Shown here one piece after another: positions 53,130 to 64,000 of a stretch of 64,000 nucleotides of DNA. A model generated the notes under the pieces. That model was not told the origin of the DNA, searched no databases, and worked only from the letters and a program-made list of their open reading frames with translations. The DNA comes from Arion vulgaris (Eukaryota; Mollusca; Gastropoda; Stylommatophora; Arionidae). The stretch covers positions 13,980,671 to 14,044,670 of the forward strand of contig CM036775.1 in the NCBI GenBank assembly GCA_020796225.1, in the 5' to 3' direction. Each line of letters begins with the position of its first letter. Positions within the stretch are counted from its first letter, which is position 1. The position numbers and the translations under genes are program-made.

Positions 53130-53640
53130 ACATCATCAGGTGCCGTGCAGACTGGCGTAGGCGAACATGGATCTCCACAAATCTTTGTCTCTGGTGTTTG
53201 CTAACATATCAGATGTTGACGATCTTCTGTTTCATGAAGTCAGGCTATCCAAATTTATTTCTCTCTATCGTTTTCCTCTGTCTCGTCTACCCTCGATTTT
53301 ACCGGTTGTCACAATGTGTTCTGAATAGATTTGTAAGTATAAAATGTTTTTCAAATTGGTTATTGGTTAATGAGCTGACGTCATTGCACCAGGGGCAGAC
53401 CCACAGGTGCTCAGTCTCCCCCAACAAGTAGCAAAGGGTATCCATACTGATGGTACCCGTGGCTCAGTGGCTAAACACACTCCTCACTCTGCTCTTCAAG
53501 CATTCAGTTCTACCCGTACAACGAGTACCTCCAAATTGCTTACATTTCTAGATCGATAGAACATCTATTTTAGTGTCTACATCCAACATGCAGTCGCGAG
53601 GGAGACCGAAGAACATCCCACTTTATGATTTTCTAATGAA
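53130..53640 (-). mobile_element. LINE tails (families d and e)
   Basis: Equivalent of 27635-28145: family d to about 53330, then the family e 3' end. Confidence 0.5.
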
Positions 53641-55060
53641 TCCATACGACCTGCTTCTCTAATGACATTGATGATGTCTGCACTATCTTTAGAAGAAGTA
53701 TGAGATCACATCTACAGATGAGCATCTCTATTCGGCTAGAATGTCGTTTGCAGAATTTCGTTCTCATCACTCACTCTCTCTTTCTCTCTCTCTCTCTCTC
53801 TATCTCGAGCCTTGACTCCCACGATTCTTATGACAGCAATAAATGCACACCACAACAGAAATAACAAACAAAAATTGCTTCAATTAAGATCATTGAAACC
53901 AGACTTCTTCTTCTTCAGCCTTCGCTTCTAGGGAGGCATAGGTCTACAACCTTGACCTTCCAAGCCCACTTATCCAAGGTGATCTTTACCAGATCTCTCC
54001 ACTATCTCCCCATTTTCTTGCCATGAGTCCTCCTTGCGGGTTCCTTCTTCCTCGTGTGGCAAGATATGAATTTTCCTGGTTGTAGTTTCTGTAGCTATCT
54101 AGTGATTTTTACAGGGTGGGGTATCTAGCCCCACCCTCAACCTCCTTAGTTTCCTCTTACGACATACGTGGCAGGTAACTGTGGTTCTATTCTTTACACT
54201 CCTAATTGGGCCTCGGTAACCACTCGGGCGTAACCAGAAACCAGACTAGACCTTTCGTGTTTCTTTATATGTCCAAATACTTTAATTTTCTCTTTCTTAT
54301 TTGTAGCATCAGCCAGTTTTCTTTGATTTTGAGTTATTTCTTTATAGAACTATTTGTTCTCTTCTCTGTCCATGATATACGAAGAACTCTTCTGTAACAC
54401 ATATTCCAAAGCACATATAATTCCATATTACTGTTAGGATTATTTAGGCATTGTCTTGGAAGTTAATCTATCATTGCTTTCCTTCCTGGCAGTGAACATA
54501 CTGGTCCATGACTGTAGCCATTGTCTCTATTACGGAGATCATCTGTCTAACGTCGTGAGTTTGAAGACCATAATAATTGACACTCTGTCGGCTGCTTCCG
54601 TGCTCATTTACCACCTGCCTCCGTGACTTCTCGTATCGCTACTGGGGAGGGACGGGTGGGGAAGGGGGCTAACTGAACGGGTGCTCCACCTTGCCTAAGA
54701 GTTTCCCACAGACTAGGGACGCGAAGGAGGTAAGTACTTTCGTTTTACCTCCCGGTCCTTATAAGGGATAGCCTTACATTTCTCAATTTATATCGTCGAT
54801 TGTACAATTTGTTGACAATTTAAAAAAAACAGCTTGGATTAAACCTCATGTAAATCTTTGCGTCGGAAACTCACCGGGAACCCCAGAAAAACCCGTGAAC
54901 CACACATAGCCCAGGTCGCCCATTGTTTGGGGTAAGTACCAGAAGGTATCTTACATCTCCTTTGATAGAAGTTTACCTCTATCCCGCTACCCTAAGTCTT
55001 ACAGTACCTTATTAATTTATGCAAGAAACACAAAAGAACAAAAATGACCATAATGTATTT
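53641..55060. other. Gene D 3' flank, TE scraps
   Basis: A CT microsatellite at 53768-53805 and a family b LINE scrap at 53905-54015. A family a scrap lies near 54240-54420. The conserved serpin 3' flank, matching 133-772 inverted, follows. No independent gene. Confidence 0.5.
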
Positions 55061-55074
55061 AGTACTTCAACTTG

Positions 55075-55080
55075 TTTATT
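55075..55080 (-). promoter_or_regulatory. Poly(A) signal of serpin gene D
   Basis: AATAAA on the - strand, 51 bases after the stop. Confidence 0.7.
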
Positions 55081-55131
55081 GTAGACAAGAGACGTGCGAT
55101 GAAGCAGTACGGAACACCAAATGTGTCATAT

Positions 55132-55343
55132 TTAATTGGAGAATTTACCCTGGAACAAGATTTCTTGTGCAATGTTGTCTCTAAGAAAGTAAACAAAGGG
55201 ATGATCAGCCTTGAAGACATCATTTGGAGGTTGCATGATTGAGGTTGTCTGCATTCCGATAGCAGTTGCAGCAGCAGCGACAGTTCCTGACTCAGTGACT
55301 TCGATCACGGCCTTGTGGATGACATCACTGATGTACACGTTAC
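55132..55343 (-). CDS. Serpin gene D exon 7 with reactive loop
   Basis: 212 nt including the stop. Hinge TESGTVAAAATAIG, then loop MQTTSIMQPPNDVF, then HPFVYFLRDN. Confidence 0.93.
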
Positions 55344-56909
55344 CTGAGGAGAGATGTAGTTAGTGGTTTACCCGTCCAGGTTGTCACTCGCATGTCAGTT
55401 ACTACGACACATACTATCAACATTACCATCGTCACCATCATTATTACCATTGTCACCATCATCATTACCATTGTCGCCATCATCATTACCATTGTCTCCA
55501 TCATCATTACCATTGTCTCCATCATCATTACCATCGTCTCCATCATCATTACCATTGTCTCCATCATCATTACCATCGTCTCCATCATCATTACCATCGT
55601 CTCCATCATCATTACCATTGTCACCATCATTATTACCATTGTCACCATCATCATTACCATCGTCTCCATCATCATTACCATCGTCTCCATCATCATTACC
55701 ATTGTCTCCATCATCATTACCATCGTCTCCATCATCATTACCATCGTCTCCATCATCATTACCATTGTCACCATCATTATTACCATTGTCTCCATCATCA
55801 TTACCATCGTCTCCATCATCATTACCATTGTCACCATCATTATTACCATTGTCTCCATCATCATTACCATTGTCTCCATCATCATTACCATCGTCTCCAT
55901 CATCATTACCATTGTCACCATCATTATTACCATTGTCTCCATCATCATTACCATTGTCTCCATCATCATTACCATTGTCACCATCATCATTACCATCGTC
56001 TCCATCATCATTACCATTGTCTCCATCATCATTACCATTGTCGCCATCATCATTACCATCGTCGCCATCATCATTACCATCGTCACCATCATTATTACCA
56101 ATAAAAATCAAATTATTTTCACCATCAATAACACTGTAAACAGCATCAACATTACCATCCTCTTTTTTGTATCATCATCACAATCATCATCATATTCACG
56201 TCGACCATGACCATTATTACTTTCAGCACCATCATCACCAACATCATCATTAGTACTAACATCATCACTAACATCGCTACCATCATCATCATCATTATCA
56301 CTGTCAATATTATTATATTGATCATCATCTCCATCATCATTATTATATTCATTAATCATGATAATATAAAAAGCATCACTAACATTGTCACCACCTTCGA
56401 CAACATCAGCGTCATCATCCTCATCATTATCATCACTATCATCAACATAATCACCATTAGCATCATTACTTTTATCATCATCACCATAATCATCATCATC
56501 ATTATCATTAATATCATCATCATCATCATAATCATTACCACCACCATCATCATCATTATTATTATCATCATCATCATTAAAATTATCTTCATCATAATTA
56601 CCATCGCCATCATCATCAACATCATCATCATCATCATTATCATTACCATCATCATCACATTATAGCCTATTATCTACCCTTCAGGACAGACACACTAGCA
56701 TCTAGCTCCGTGACATGTTCTATTTTTGTTGAAGCTACCAGTAAACACAATGTACCAATCTTGTCTAATTTCAATCTCTTAGTTAAAATATTCATCTCTT
56801 CTCGACACACTCTCAACACACAACCACACACGCCCACCCACCCACCGACGCATACACACACACACACACATGCAGAATAACACAGAATCTTTATTTCCCA
56901 TGCTATCTT

Positions 56910-56948
<39 letters not shown>

Positions 56949-58646
56949 CTTGTCAGACAAATATGTGAAACCATAAACTTACTAGAACTGCTAATTCCCT
57001 GGAAGTTGGAAGTTTGAGGATCGAATGCCTTTACGATACCCAAGTCCTTGAGAGCTGCGATAAGCTCATAGGTAGCCTCAGTCTTAAACTTGGGAATGCT
57101 AAGTTTAACTCTGGTAAAGGAGAGTCCATCAAACAGCTGGTTCACATTAGCGGGTACAGCAAGAAAGCTCTCTGAAAGTACAGTTTGTGTAAACAAGGGT
57201 GTAAGAAGGGGAGGGGAGGAGGTGGGGCTTCACCAGAAGGTGGTGATGATGATGGTAGTGATGATGTTGGTAGGTATAATGCTGATGATGATAGGGATGA
57301 TGATGGCAATGATGATAGTGATGATGATGGCAGTGAATATGATGATTATTATAGGGATTACGATGATGGGGATGATGGGGGTATTGAAGATGATGATGAT
57401 GATGGTGCTGATGATGATAGTGGAAGCGAATATGTTGATAATGGTGATGATGATGATGGGGGTGATGATGTTTAGGGTGAAATGATGACAATGATAATGG
57501 CAATTGTGATGGTGAAGATGAAGTTAATGGTGATGTCTGAAGATAATAATGATGATGATAACAGATGGTGCTGACCGTGTTTGATAATCTTGACAAGAAG
57601 ATCTGGTATATCTTATGTTGTTTATGCTTTCCCTGGATACCATCAATGAAAGATTTACAAACAGCATAAGATATATAAGACACAGCGATGTTAGTTGAGA
57701 ACAAACAGCAATTGCAAGACATCATAAAGTTAAATGCATATCCTTTACAGGACTTTGTCGCCCGAGTGACAACCGGGGCTCAAATTTGAGGTGTAAAGAG
57801 CAGAACTACTGTTACCTGCCATGCATGTCGTAAGAGGCGAATAAGGAGGTTTGGCTGAAATCGGATGCACATGTCCTAAACGTGTAGAAATATATGCGTT
57901 TAGGGCCTACCAAAACAATGTGCAACGTATACACGTTCTTGGCAAAGATCAAACATATCACAAAGAGTGATTAAAATTGGTCGTAAAGAACGAACACAAA
58001 GAAGAAGAAAAACCCTGTTTGTGATTTTTCTAGACATTGTTACGTTCAGTAGTTTGCCATTGCTTTCTGAACGGGTGGAGCCATTATCCTTTGTAAAAAT
58101 CACACGAAACAACTTGCTACCAAACTGTCCGCAGCAAGATTCGAACTCAGAACGTCGGGGTTAATAGACCGAGTTACTATCCCCTAAGCCACAGACGTCA
58201 CCACGAAATGATAAGCAAAAGGGAAATAACAGAAGTAAAATATATGAACTAATTAATTCGTCATTCATCAAATAGCTTCCCCTGAGCAGAACTTTGCAAA
58301 CACTAACAGTACTTCTGAATTTCTCTCTCTATCATAGGACACATGTCCCGCCTCTGCAGCGATCATGCTCAAACCATCAGTTACATCATTATTCCATCTT
58401 CTCCGTGGTCTTCATCTTCTTCTCTTTACCGGGATAACTCCTTCCATGACGGTCTTCTCTAACCCTTCGAGTCTCTTTATATGTTCATTTTTGATATCTC
58501 TAAAGTCGGGGTGGTGGCGTCTGTGGCTTAGGAGATAGTGGCTCGGTCTATTAACCCCGACGTTCTGAGTTCGAATCACGCTGCGGACAGTTTGGTTGCA
58601 AATTGCTTCGCGTGGAATTTTACAAAAAGACGTTGGCACCACCCGT

Positions 58647-58690
<44 letters not shown>

Positions 58691-61600
58691 GCGATCGTTC
58701 TATTTGGCCATTTTGATCATTCTTTCTGTGATATATAAACAGCCTTTGCCAAGAACGAATTTTACGTCACATCATTCAGAGTTATTTTGAGCTCTGGTGC
58801 TTATCCTTCGGCGACGTGTCCGGTTTCAGCTAGCGTTTACTGGGTTCGCTCTCCATCAGCTTCCTTTGGCTGTCCCCAGCCTACCCGCAAGGCAGCAGGT
58901 TTCCACCCCGTTCAGAAAGCAATGGCAAACTACTGAACGTAATAATGCCTAGAAAATTCACAAACAGCGTTAAAAAACTGAGGTTGATTCGCAAAGTTCT
59001 GTAAAGGATATGAAATTAACTTAACTTTCAAAGTAAAGCGCGCCTGAATGGCGACGAACACAGAAAAGGAAAGCAAGCGTGTACTCAAACATATGTCGGA
59101 GTTGCAATATTAGGCACCATAACAGTGCCTGAATTCATAGCAGATAAAGAGAGAAATAACATGTCAATTACCAGTTCAAGATATGAAAGTTGAATAGAAA
59201 GATAACAATATGACTTTCATAGAATATAGAAAATCTAAAATGCTGCTTTAACTCCTTCACTCCTGTGAGCTTATATATCGGCTAGTAGTTATTTCTAAAT
59301 GGATAGAACACATACTGAACAAGCTCCATGATAGCATCACGAGACAGGCTCTCGTGGAACCCCAGAACAATACAGGTAAGGGAACACTCACGAACACTTG
59401 GAGACAGAATGCAAGAAAATTGGAAGAGTGGAGCGATCTGGAAAAGATGGACTTGTATCGGTGGGCTTGGAAGGCTTTGGTTGTGGACCTAGGAACGAAG
59501 GATGAAGAAGAAGAAGAAGTAATTTCTAAGATAGCATAAAGTCAATAGACTGACTAAGTTAGTATACATTGCAAGATATATATATATAAATGTGTCGAGA
59601 AGTTAAAGAAAAGAAGAAGTGAAAGGATAAAAAACTGTAACTAATATTACCAAAAGCAGTTATTCCGTCGACAGCGTGTGGCAAAGCGATGTAGAGAGAG
59701 AAACGGTTACCAACGAAGGGTAGTTCAGCGACATCAGCACCGAGGACGTTTCTTCTAATGTTGACGTACCGTTCATCATACATCATATCAACCTGGAAGG
59801 AAATTTGGGAAATTAATTAATCAAATATTATGTTAAGTTATTATCATCAAATAGTTTGTCCAGCCCGTGTGGTACCAGGGCCCGCAAGGGAAGCAAAGAA
59901 TAGTACCACTGCGACCTACGAGGCATGTCGTAAGAGGAGACTGATGTAGGACCTAGGGAAGCTACCTTAGTAAATAAAAAGCATCGTAAAAATCGGATGC
60001 GCTGGTTTACTTGTAGGCGCTTAACTGACACAACGTACAATCGTTCTTAGGCTCAGATCACATACAAATCACTTCAGCGTGGTTAACAAGTGGTCGATGT
60101 GGAGCGTTCGAAGAAGAAGAAATAGCTTGTCCTGAGCAGAACGTTGCCACCCTAACAGTCCTTCTACGTTTTATTTACTGGGATTCAGCGAGCCACGGGA
60201 ACCATCAGTATGCATACTCTTCGATATCAATTGGGGGAGACTGAGTACCTATGTGTTTGCCCGGAGTGCAATGACATCATGTTAGTAACCAATAACCAAT
60301 TTACTAGGATAGCTTCCTAGACCCTACCTCAGTCACCTTTTACGACATGCCTTTAGGTCGAAGACGTACTATTCTTTGCTCCCTCTGCAAGTCTCGACAA
60401 CACAAGATTCAGCCTATTCTGTAGCAGCAATCCTTGCACTAGTTGCTGAAGGTGAAACTGGAGACCGGGGCTGATGCAGTATATAGTCTCTTTGCGCTCT
60501 GCGCTCTCTTTTGGCTTCAAATGTGATGGCGTGTGTCGACTTTTCCTTTTGAGCCATCCCTCACTGATGCTGGTCTTTCCTGTCTGTATCTGTCCAACAG
60601 CTCTCAATTATCGTTGTCTGTGCTGCATGAAGTTAGATCACATTTGCAGGTTGGTTAGCTAATAGATCATCATCATCTTCAGGTGCCATGCATGCATGCC
60701 AATCTCTGTCTCTTGTATTTTCTATCATTTAAGATGTTGACGATTCTCCGTGCCATGAAGTCAGGCAATCCAACATTTACTCTCTCACTCTGTCTTCCTC
60801 TGTCTCGTCTACCCTCAATGTTACCTGTTGTTACAATGTGTTCTAGACCTCCATTTCTCATCACTTCATGAATCAACACCAAGCTAACAGGTAAGATAAA
60901 CAATACACACCTGAGAAGTAACTCCACCTGGATGTTGAAAGTTCTGCTGGGTTGTCTTGGAAGTTACAAACTTACTCTGCCAGGTTCCATTAAAGAAGAT
61001 AGTGTTGACTAGGATCATGACAGTTCCGCCATCGATGCTGCCTGGTTGAATATAGGAAACAGAAATATGACTTGTATTTTCAATAGAATATTTTTTCCAT
61101 TCAGAAAATGAACAAAGAGTTGTTTTTAAGTTGGTGTTATCCCTCCCACTCTCTCTCTCTTTCTCCTCTCTCACTTCCCATCTCTCTTCTTCCCTCTCTA
61201 TTTCTCTCTCTGTCTCTCCTTCTCTCTATTTTGCTTTCTCTCTCCTTCTCTATCTCCTTTTCACTCCAGCTCTCTTCCCTCCATTTCCCTCCCTCTCCAT
61301 CTCTCCCTTCTTCTTCCTCACGCTTTCTCTCTCTCCTCCTCTCTCGTCCCCCTCTCTCCACTTTCTCTCATACTGTCCCTCCCTCTCTGTCCCTCTACAT
61401 CACTCCCTCCCTCCCTCTATCTCCCTCTGTCCCTCTCTCTTCCTCTAAATTCTTCTCCCTCCCTCCTCTATGTCACTCTTTCCCTCTCTCTCGCCCACTC
61501 CCTACCTCTCTCCCCTTTCTTTCTCTCCCACTGTTCCTCCCTCTATCTCGCTCACTCTCTCCCTCCCTCTATCTCCCTCTCTCTCTCTCTCCCTCCTTTA

Positions 61601-64000
61601 TTTCTCTCTCTTCTTCTTTCTCACTACCACTCTCTCTCTCACTTGATTTACATCACTATCGATAATCTAAACCTGTCATTGCTAATGGCTAGTGCTGCAC
61701 ACGACTAATTAAATCATTGATTTCTCTTCCATGTAATTATGTTCAACATTCGAGTCTCTTCTCTCTATTTTATTACTTGTCTCTTCTCTACAACGATAAT
61801 GTCACTCAGTGTCACAATGCAATCAGTCTCTTCTCTACAACGATAATGTCACTTAGTGTCACAATGCAATCAGGCTCCTCGGCTTCCATTTAGTTAGATC
61901 TTAGTTGTTCTTCACCCTTCGCCTCTAGAGTGGCATAGCTCTGCAACCAAGGCATACCAAATCCTCCTTTATAATGCCATCTTTTCCAGATCTCTCACTC
62001 CTCCCAATTTTATTGTATTCTGTCTCCAACTTCCGTTTCAGTGTGTTCAATCCTGGATCTTCTCTTAACTCTATCTTCTCTGACCTCTATCTTCTCTTAC
62101 CTCTATCTTCTCTTACCTCTATCTTCTCTTACCTCTATCTTCTCTTACCTCTATCTTCTCTTACCTCTATCTTCTCTTACCTCTATCTTCTCTTACCTCT
62201 ATCTTCTCTTACCTCTATCTTCTCTTACCTCTATCTTCTCTTAACTCTATCTTCTCTTACCTCTATCTTCTCTTACCTCTATCTTCTCTTACCTCTATCT
62301 TCTCTTACCTCTATCTTCTCTTACCTCTATCTTCTCTTACCTCTATCTTCTCTTACCTCTATCTTCTCTTACCTCTATCTTCTCTTACCTCTATCTTCTC
62401 TTACCTCTATCTTCTCTTACCTCTATCTTCTCTTACCTCTATCTTCTCTTACCTCTATCTTCTCTTAACTCTATCTTCTTAACTCTATCTTCTCTACCTC
62501 TATCTTCTCTTACCTCTATCGCCCTGGGGTTTTATCAGAGTGATGTTGTGAGTCCATGAGATCGCAAGGTAACATATAAAGATATCAAACTATTTTCTAG
62601 AACTAATCGACTAGTCAAATATTCCTGAACATTACCTGGTGGAATAATATCGTGAATCAAGCCCTCAGTTTTGTTCTTCACAAAATCATTAATAATTTTT
62701 TCAGGGCCTCCCACAGCTGCCAGATCAAAGTTGGAAGTTGTGGCCAAATAGTCAGTTCTGACGTCATTGATAAACTGACTTTCAATCGGTGCGTTTGGGT
62801 TGACAAAGATGGCGTTGGCTGTATGAAGTTTTACCTCTTTCACACCGTTCAGCTGAAATATGAATGAGAAGATTTCTTATTTAAAATGTTCATGTTTCAA
62901 AAATAAAAGTTAATAAAATGTTGTGCTGTGGAAGTTTATTACAATTTAGCCGAACATTGCTGGGAGTAACAAGAAGAGACCGGTTGTGAAATGAAGACAT
63001 CGGGGGAAAAAGTGGGTACAACATCAGTACTAAACTTAATCAAGACTCAACAAATTAAATTCGTTCGGCCACATAATCAGATTACCAACAGATAGCGCAC
63101 CTCAAAGAGCAATGTTGGTCCGATACAATGGATACAAAGCAAATCAAATGATAGGACAAATGGCGTCAATTTTAAAATACAAACTCCTTATTAACCTAAA
63201 TATTAACTCCTTGTGAACCAAACGCCACACTGCGTGGCTAAGGGTTGGACGCCTTATTACCAGGAGCCACACTAAAGGGCGTTTGTAATTCTAAAAACAA
63301 ATGGCTTGTAAAAACATGGCTTTTGCTCTGGTCCACTAAGAGCCAAGCATTTTCGATTTTCCTTCTGAGCTAGTCGACCTTATGTTGCTGTGGACCACTG
63401 TATAAACACATTGAACTACATGCTTGTAAGAAGATGAGATCAGTTATGAACATGGCCGATGTGCGGTGAAGATGATCCTCAAATGAACAATGAATAATAC
63501 CAAGCTAACCACTATTTGTTATCGATTGATCTGAGCTGACCAAGTGCCAGTTAAAAGTCATTAGATACATTGTGTGTTGTTCTACGTACCTGAACGTTAA
63601 GGTCATGATATGCCTGATGAGAGGCACTACCTATGAGAGAAGTCAAACCAAGAGCTTGAGAGAATTCTGTGGCGGTTTCTCCGCGAGCACCAAGCGAGGT
63701 CATAGTAAGAGCAGAGTGAATGCTGTCAAGTGTAAACAAAATGATGAGTATAACTTGTTATTGGTTACCAAACTGACGTCATTTCACTCTGGGCAGACCC
63801 ATACATGCTCATTCTCCCTCAACAGATATCGAAAAGTATGCATACTAATTGGTTCCTGTGGCTCGCTGATTAAACACACTCATCACTCTGCCCTTCAGGC
63901 ATAAAGTTCTACCTGTACAACGGGTAAGTCCAAATTGTTTATATCGCTTGATCGATTCAACATCTATTTTAGTGTCCTCATCCAACAGATAGTCGTGAAT
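55132..64000 (-). CDS. Serpin gene D, exons 2-7 (partial)
   Basis: Exons 2-7 are all open, with the same lengths and phases as in gene C. Exon 1 with the signal peptide must lie beyond 64000. The reactive loop reads MQTTSIMQPPNDVF, so P4 and P3 differ from gene C (IH) while predicted P1-P1' (Thr-Ser) is the same. Other differences from C are Phe in ESFLAV, Asn in PANVNQ, Ile in YELIAAL and Ala in NPNAPIE. It is likely a working secreted inhibitor, provided the unseen exon is intact. Confidence 0.88.
55415..56100. repeat. 21-bp minisatellite, gene D intron 6
   Basis: About 33 units of the ACCATTGTCTCCATCATCAT type, the longest of the three arrays. Confidence 0.95.
56170..56665. repeat. ATC-rich tract, gene D intron 6
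   Basis: Equivalent of 32600-33185. Confidence 0.9.
56983..57171 (-). CDS. Serpin gene D exon 6
   Basis: 189 nt, open. Contains ESFLAVPANVNQLFDGL and RVKLSIPKFK. The donor is A/GTAAGTTT. Confidence 0.92.
57235..57560. repeat. GAT-rich tract, gene D intron 5
   Basis: Equivalent of 33700-34050, starting about 65 bases from exon 6. Confidence 0.88.
58010..58205 (-). mobile_element. tRNA-derived SINE, gene D intron 5
   Basis: The - strand has the B box GAGTTCGAATC and a body with GCAATGGCAAACTACTGAAC. Confidence 0.65.
58270..58500 (-). mobile_element. LINE tail (family a), gene D intron 5
   Basis: Longer than the gene C equivalent. Encodes KRLEGLEKTVMEGVIPVKRR and then broken frames. Confidence 0.6.
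58505..58930 (+). mobile_element. SINE insertions, + strand
   Basis: TGTGGCTTAGGAGATAG and GAGTTCGAATCACG form good A and B boxes, followed by a body ending in a CT run at 58650-58690. A second SINE body follows (CAGCAGGTTTCCACCCC and GCAATGGCAAACTACTGAAC). The first is truncated in gene C. Confidence 0.65.
59296..59520 (+). mobile_element. LINE tail (family b), gene D intron 5
   Basis: + strand equivalent of 35636-35870, with KLEEWSDLEKMDLYRWAWKA. Confidence 0.65.
59651..59792 (-). CDS. Serpin gene D exon 5
   Basis: 142 nt, open, protein identical to B and C. Confidence 0.92.
59865..60300 (+). mobile_element. SINE-like element and LINE scrap, intron 4
   Basis: The GAA-tailed element (to 60120) and the family e LINE end (60178-60300), as in gene C. 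Confidence 0.55.
60679..60870 (-). mobile_element. LINE tail (family d), gene D intron 4
   Basis: Same as 37035-37225, beside exon 4. Confidence 0.6.
60911..61041 (-). CDS. Serpin gene D exon 4
   Basis: 131 nt, open, SIDGGTVMILVNTIFFNG and TWQSKF. Confidence 0.92.
61140..61640. repeat. CT-rich tract, gene D intron 3
   Basis: A pyrimidine-rich imperfect repeat, at the same place as in B and C but diverged in sequence. Confidence 0.9.
61905..62540 (-). mobile_element. LINE tail (family b) with internal satellite
   Basis: The tail is recognisable at 61905-62055 and again at 62518-62540 (CGCCCTGGGGTTTTATCAGA). Between them lies a 16-bp array. Confidence 0.6.
62055..62520. repeat. 16-bp minisatellite, gene D intron 3
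   Basis: About 28 units of CTCTATCTTCTCTTAC. In other copies of the LINE tail the matching place reads CTTCCCCTACCTCTATT once. Confidence 0.95.
62636..62852 (-). CDS. Serpin gene D exon 3
   Basis: 217 nt, open. Contains NAIFVNPNAPIES and VGGPEKIINDFVKNKTEG. Confidence 0.92.
62940..63185 (+). mobile_element. LINE tail (family f), gene D intron 2
   Basis: Equivalent of 45300-45520, then truncated before the second RYN.YK part. Confidence 0.55.
63590..63722 (-). CDS. Serpin gene D exon 2
   Basis: 133 nt, open, SIHSALTMTSLGARGETATE onward. First exon of gene D visible in the window. Confidence 0.9.
63755..64000 (-). mobile_element. LINE 3' end (family e), gene D intron 1
   Basis: Resembles 8180-8460, with TTGGTTACCAAACTGACGTC at its 3' end. 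Not seen at this place in B or C. Confidence 0.5.

Noticed and set aside
55340..56210. Asn/Asp/Gly-rich and other ORFs up to 272 codons
   Set aside because: Same 21-bp minisatellite in gene D. Four overlapping frames are open together.

Overview
This is a gene-poor, repeat-rich stretch of an animal nuclear genome. The only protein-coding genes I can support are a cluster of secreted serpins (serine-protease inhibitors). Spliced genes with GT-AG introns, AATAAA signals, many non-LTR retrotransposon tails, tRNA-type SINEs, a Penelope-like element with a GIY-YIG domain, hAT remnants and very many minisatellites indicate a metazoan. The style fits a lophotrochozoan such as a mollusc, but that placement is inference.

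Layout. Gene A (+ strand) enters from the left and ends at 75 (last 24 codons plus stop). Three more serpins follow in tandem on the - strand: gene B (11637-24438), gene C (32041-48236) and gene D (55132 to beyond 64000; its first exon is off the window). A and B are therefore convergent, and B, C and D are head-to-tail. Each complete gene has seven coding exons of 158, 133, 217, 131, 142, 189 and 212 nt (intron phases 2,0,1,0,1,1). Together these encode a 393-residue preprotein with a signal peptide, the serpin core motifs, an inhibitory-type hinge and a reactive-centre loop (RCL). C and D are open in every exon seen. B has 1-bp deletions in exons 2, 3 and 6 and looks like a pseudogene, unless the assembly is at fault. 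The RCL differs sharply between B and C/D while its surroundings are identical.

Assembly warning. A 100-N gap (38605-38704) is flanked by two near-identical 5.1 kb segments (33503-38604 and 38705-43814). They duplicate part or all of exons 6, 5 and 4 of gene C. This is most simply a false duplication of overlapping contig ends, so gene C should be read with one copy only.

Non-coding content. The 3' flank of gene A (1 to about 7860) is an inverted copy of the region downstream of gene C (about 26030-32115), and part is copied again downstream of gene D. These flanks hold 18-bp, 33-bp and 61-bp satellites, SINEs and LINE 3' tails. Introns carry gene-specific minisatellites: a 21-bp repeat in intron 6, ATC-rich and GAT-rich tracts on either side of exon 6, a 49-bp repeat in intron 3, a 40-bp repeat in intron 2 of gene B, and a 39-bp repeat in intron 1 that resembles the exon 1 splice-donor junction. 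Many TE fragments sit at the same intron positions in B, C and D, so they predate the gene duplications.

No tRNA or rRNA gene, CRISPR array or prokaryotic operon was seen.
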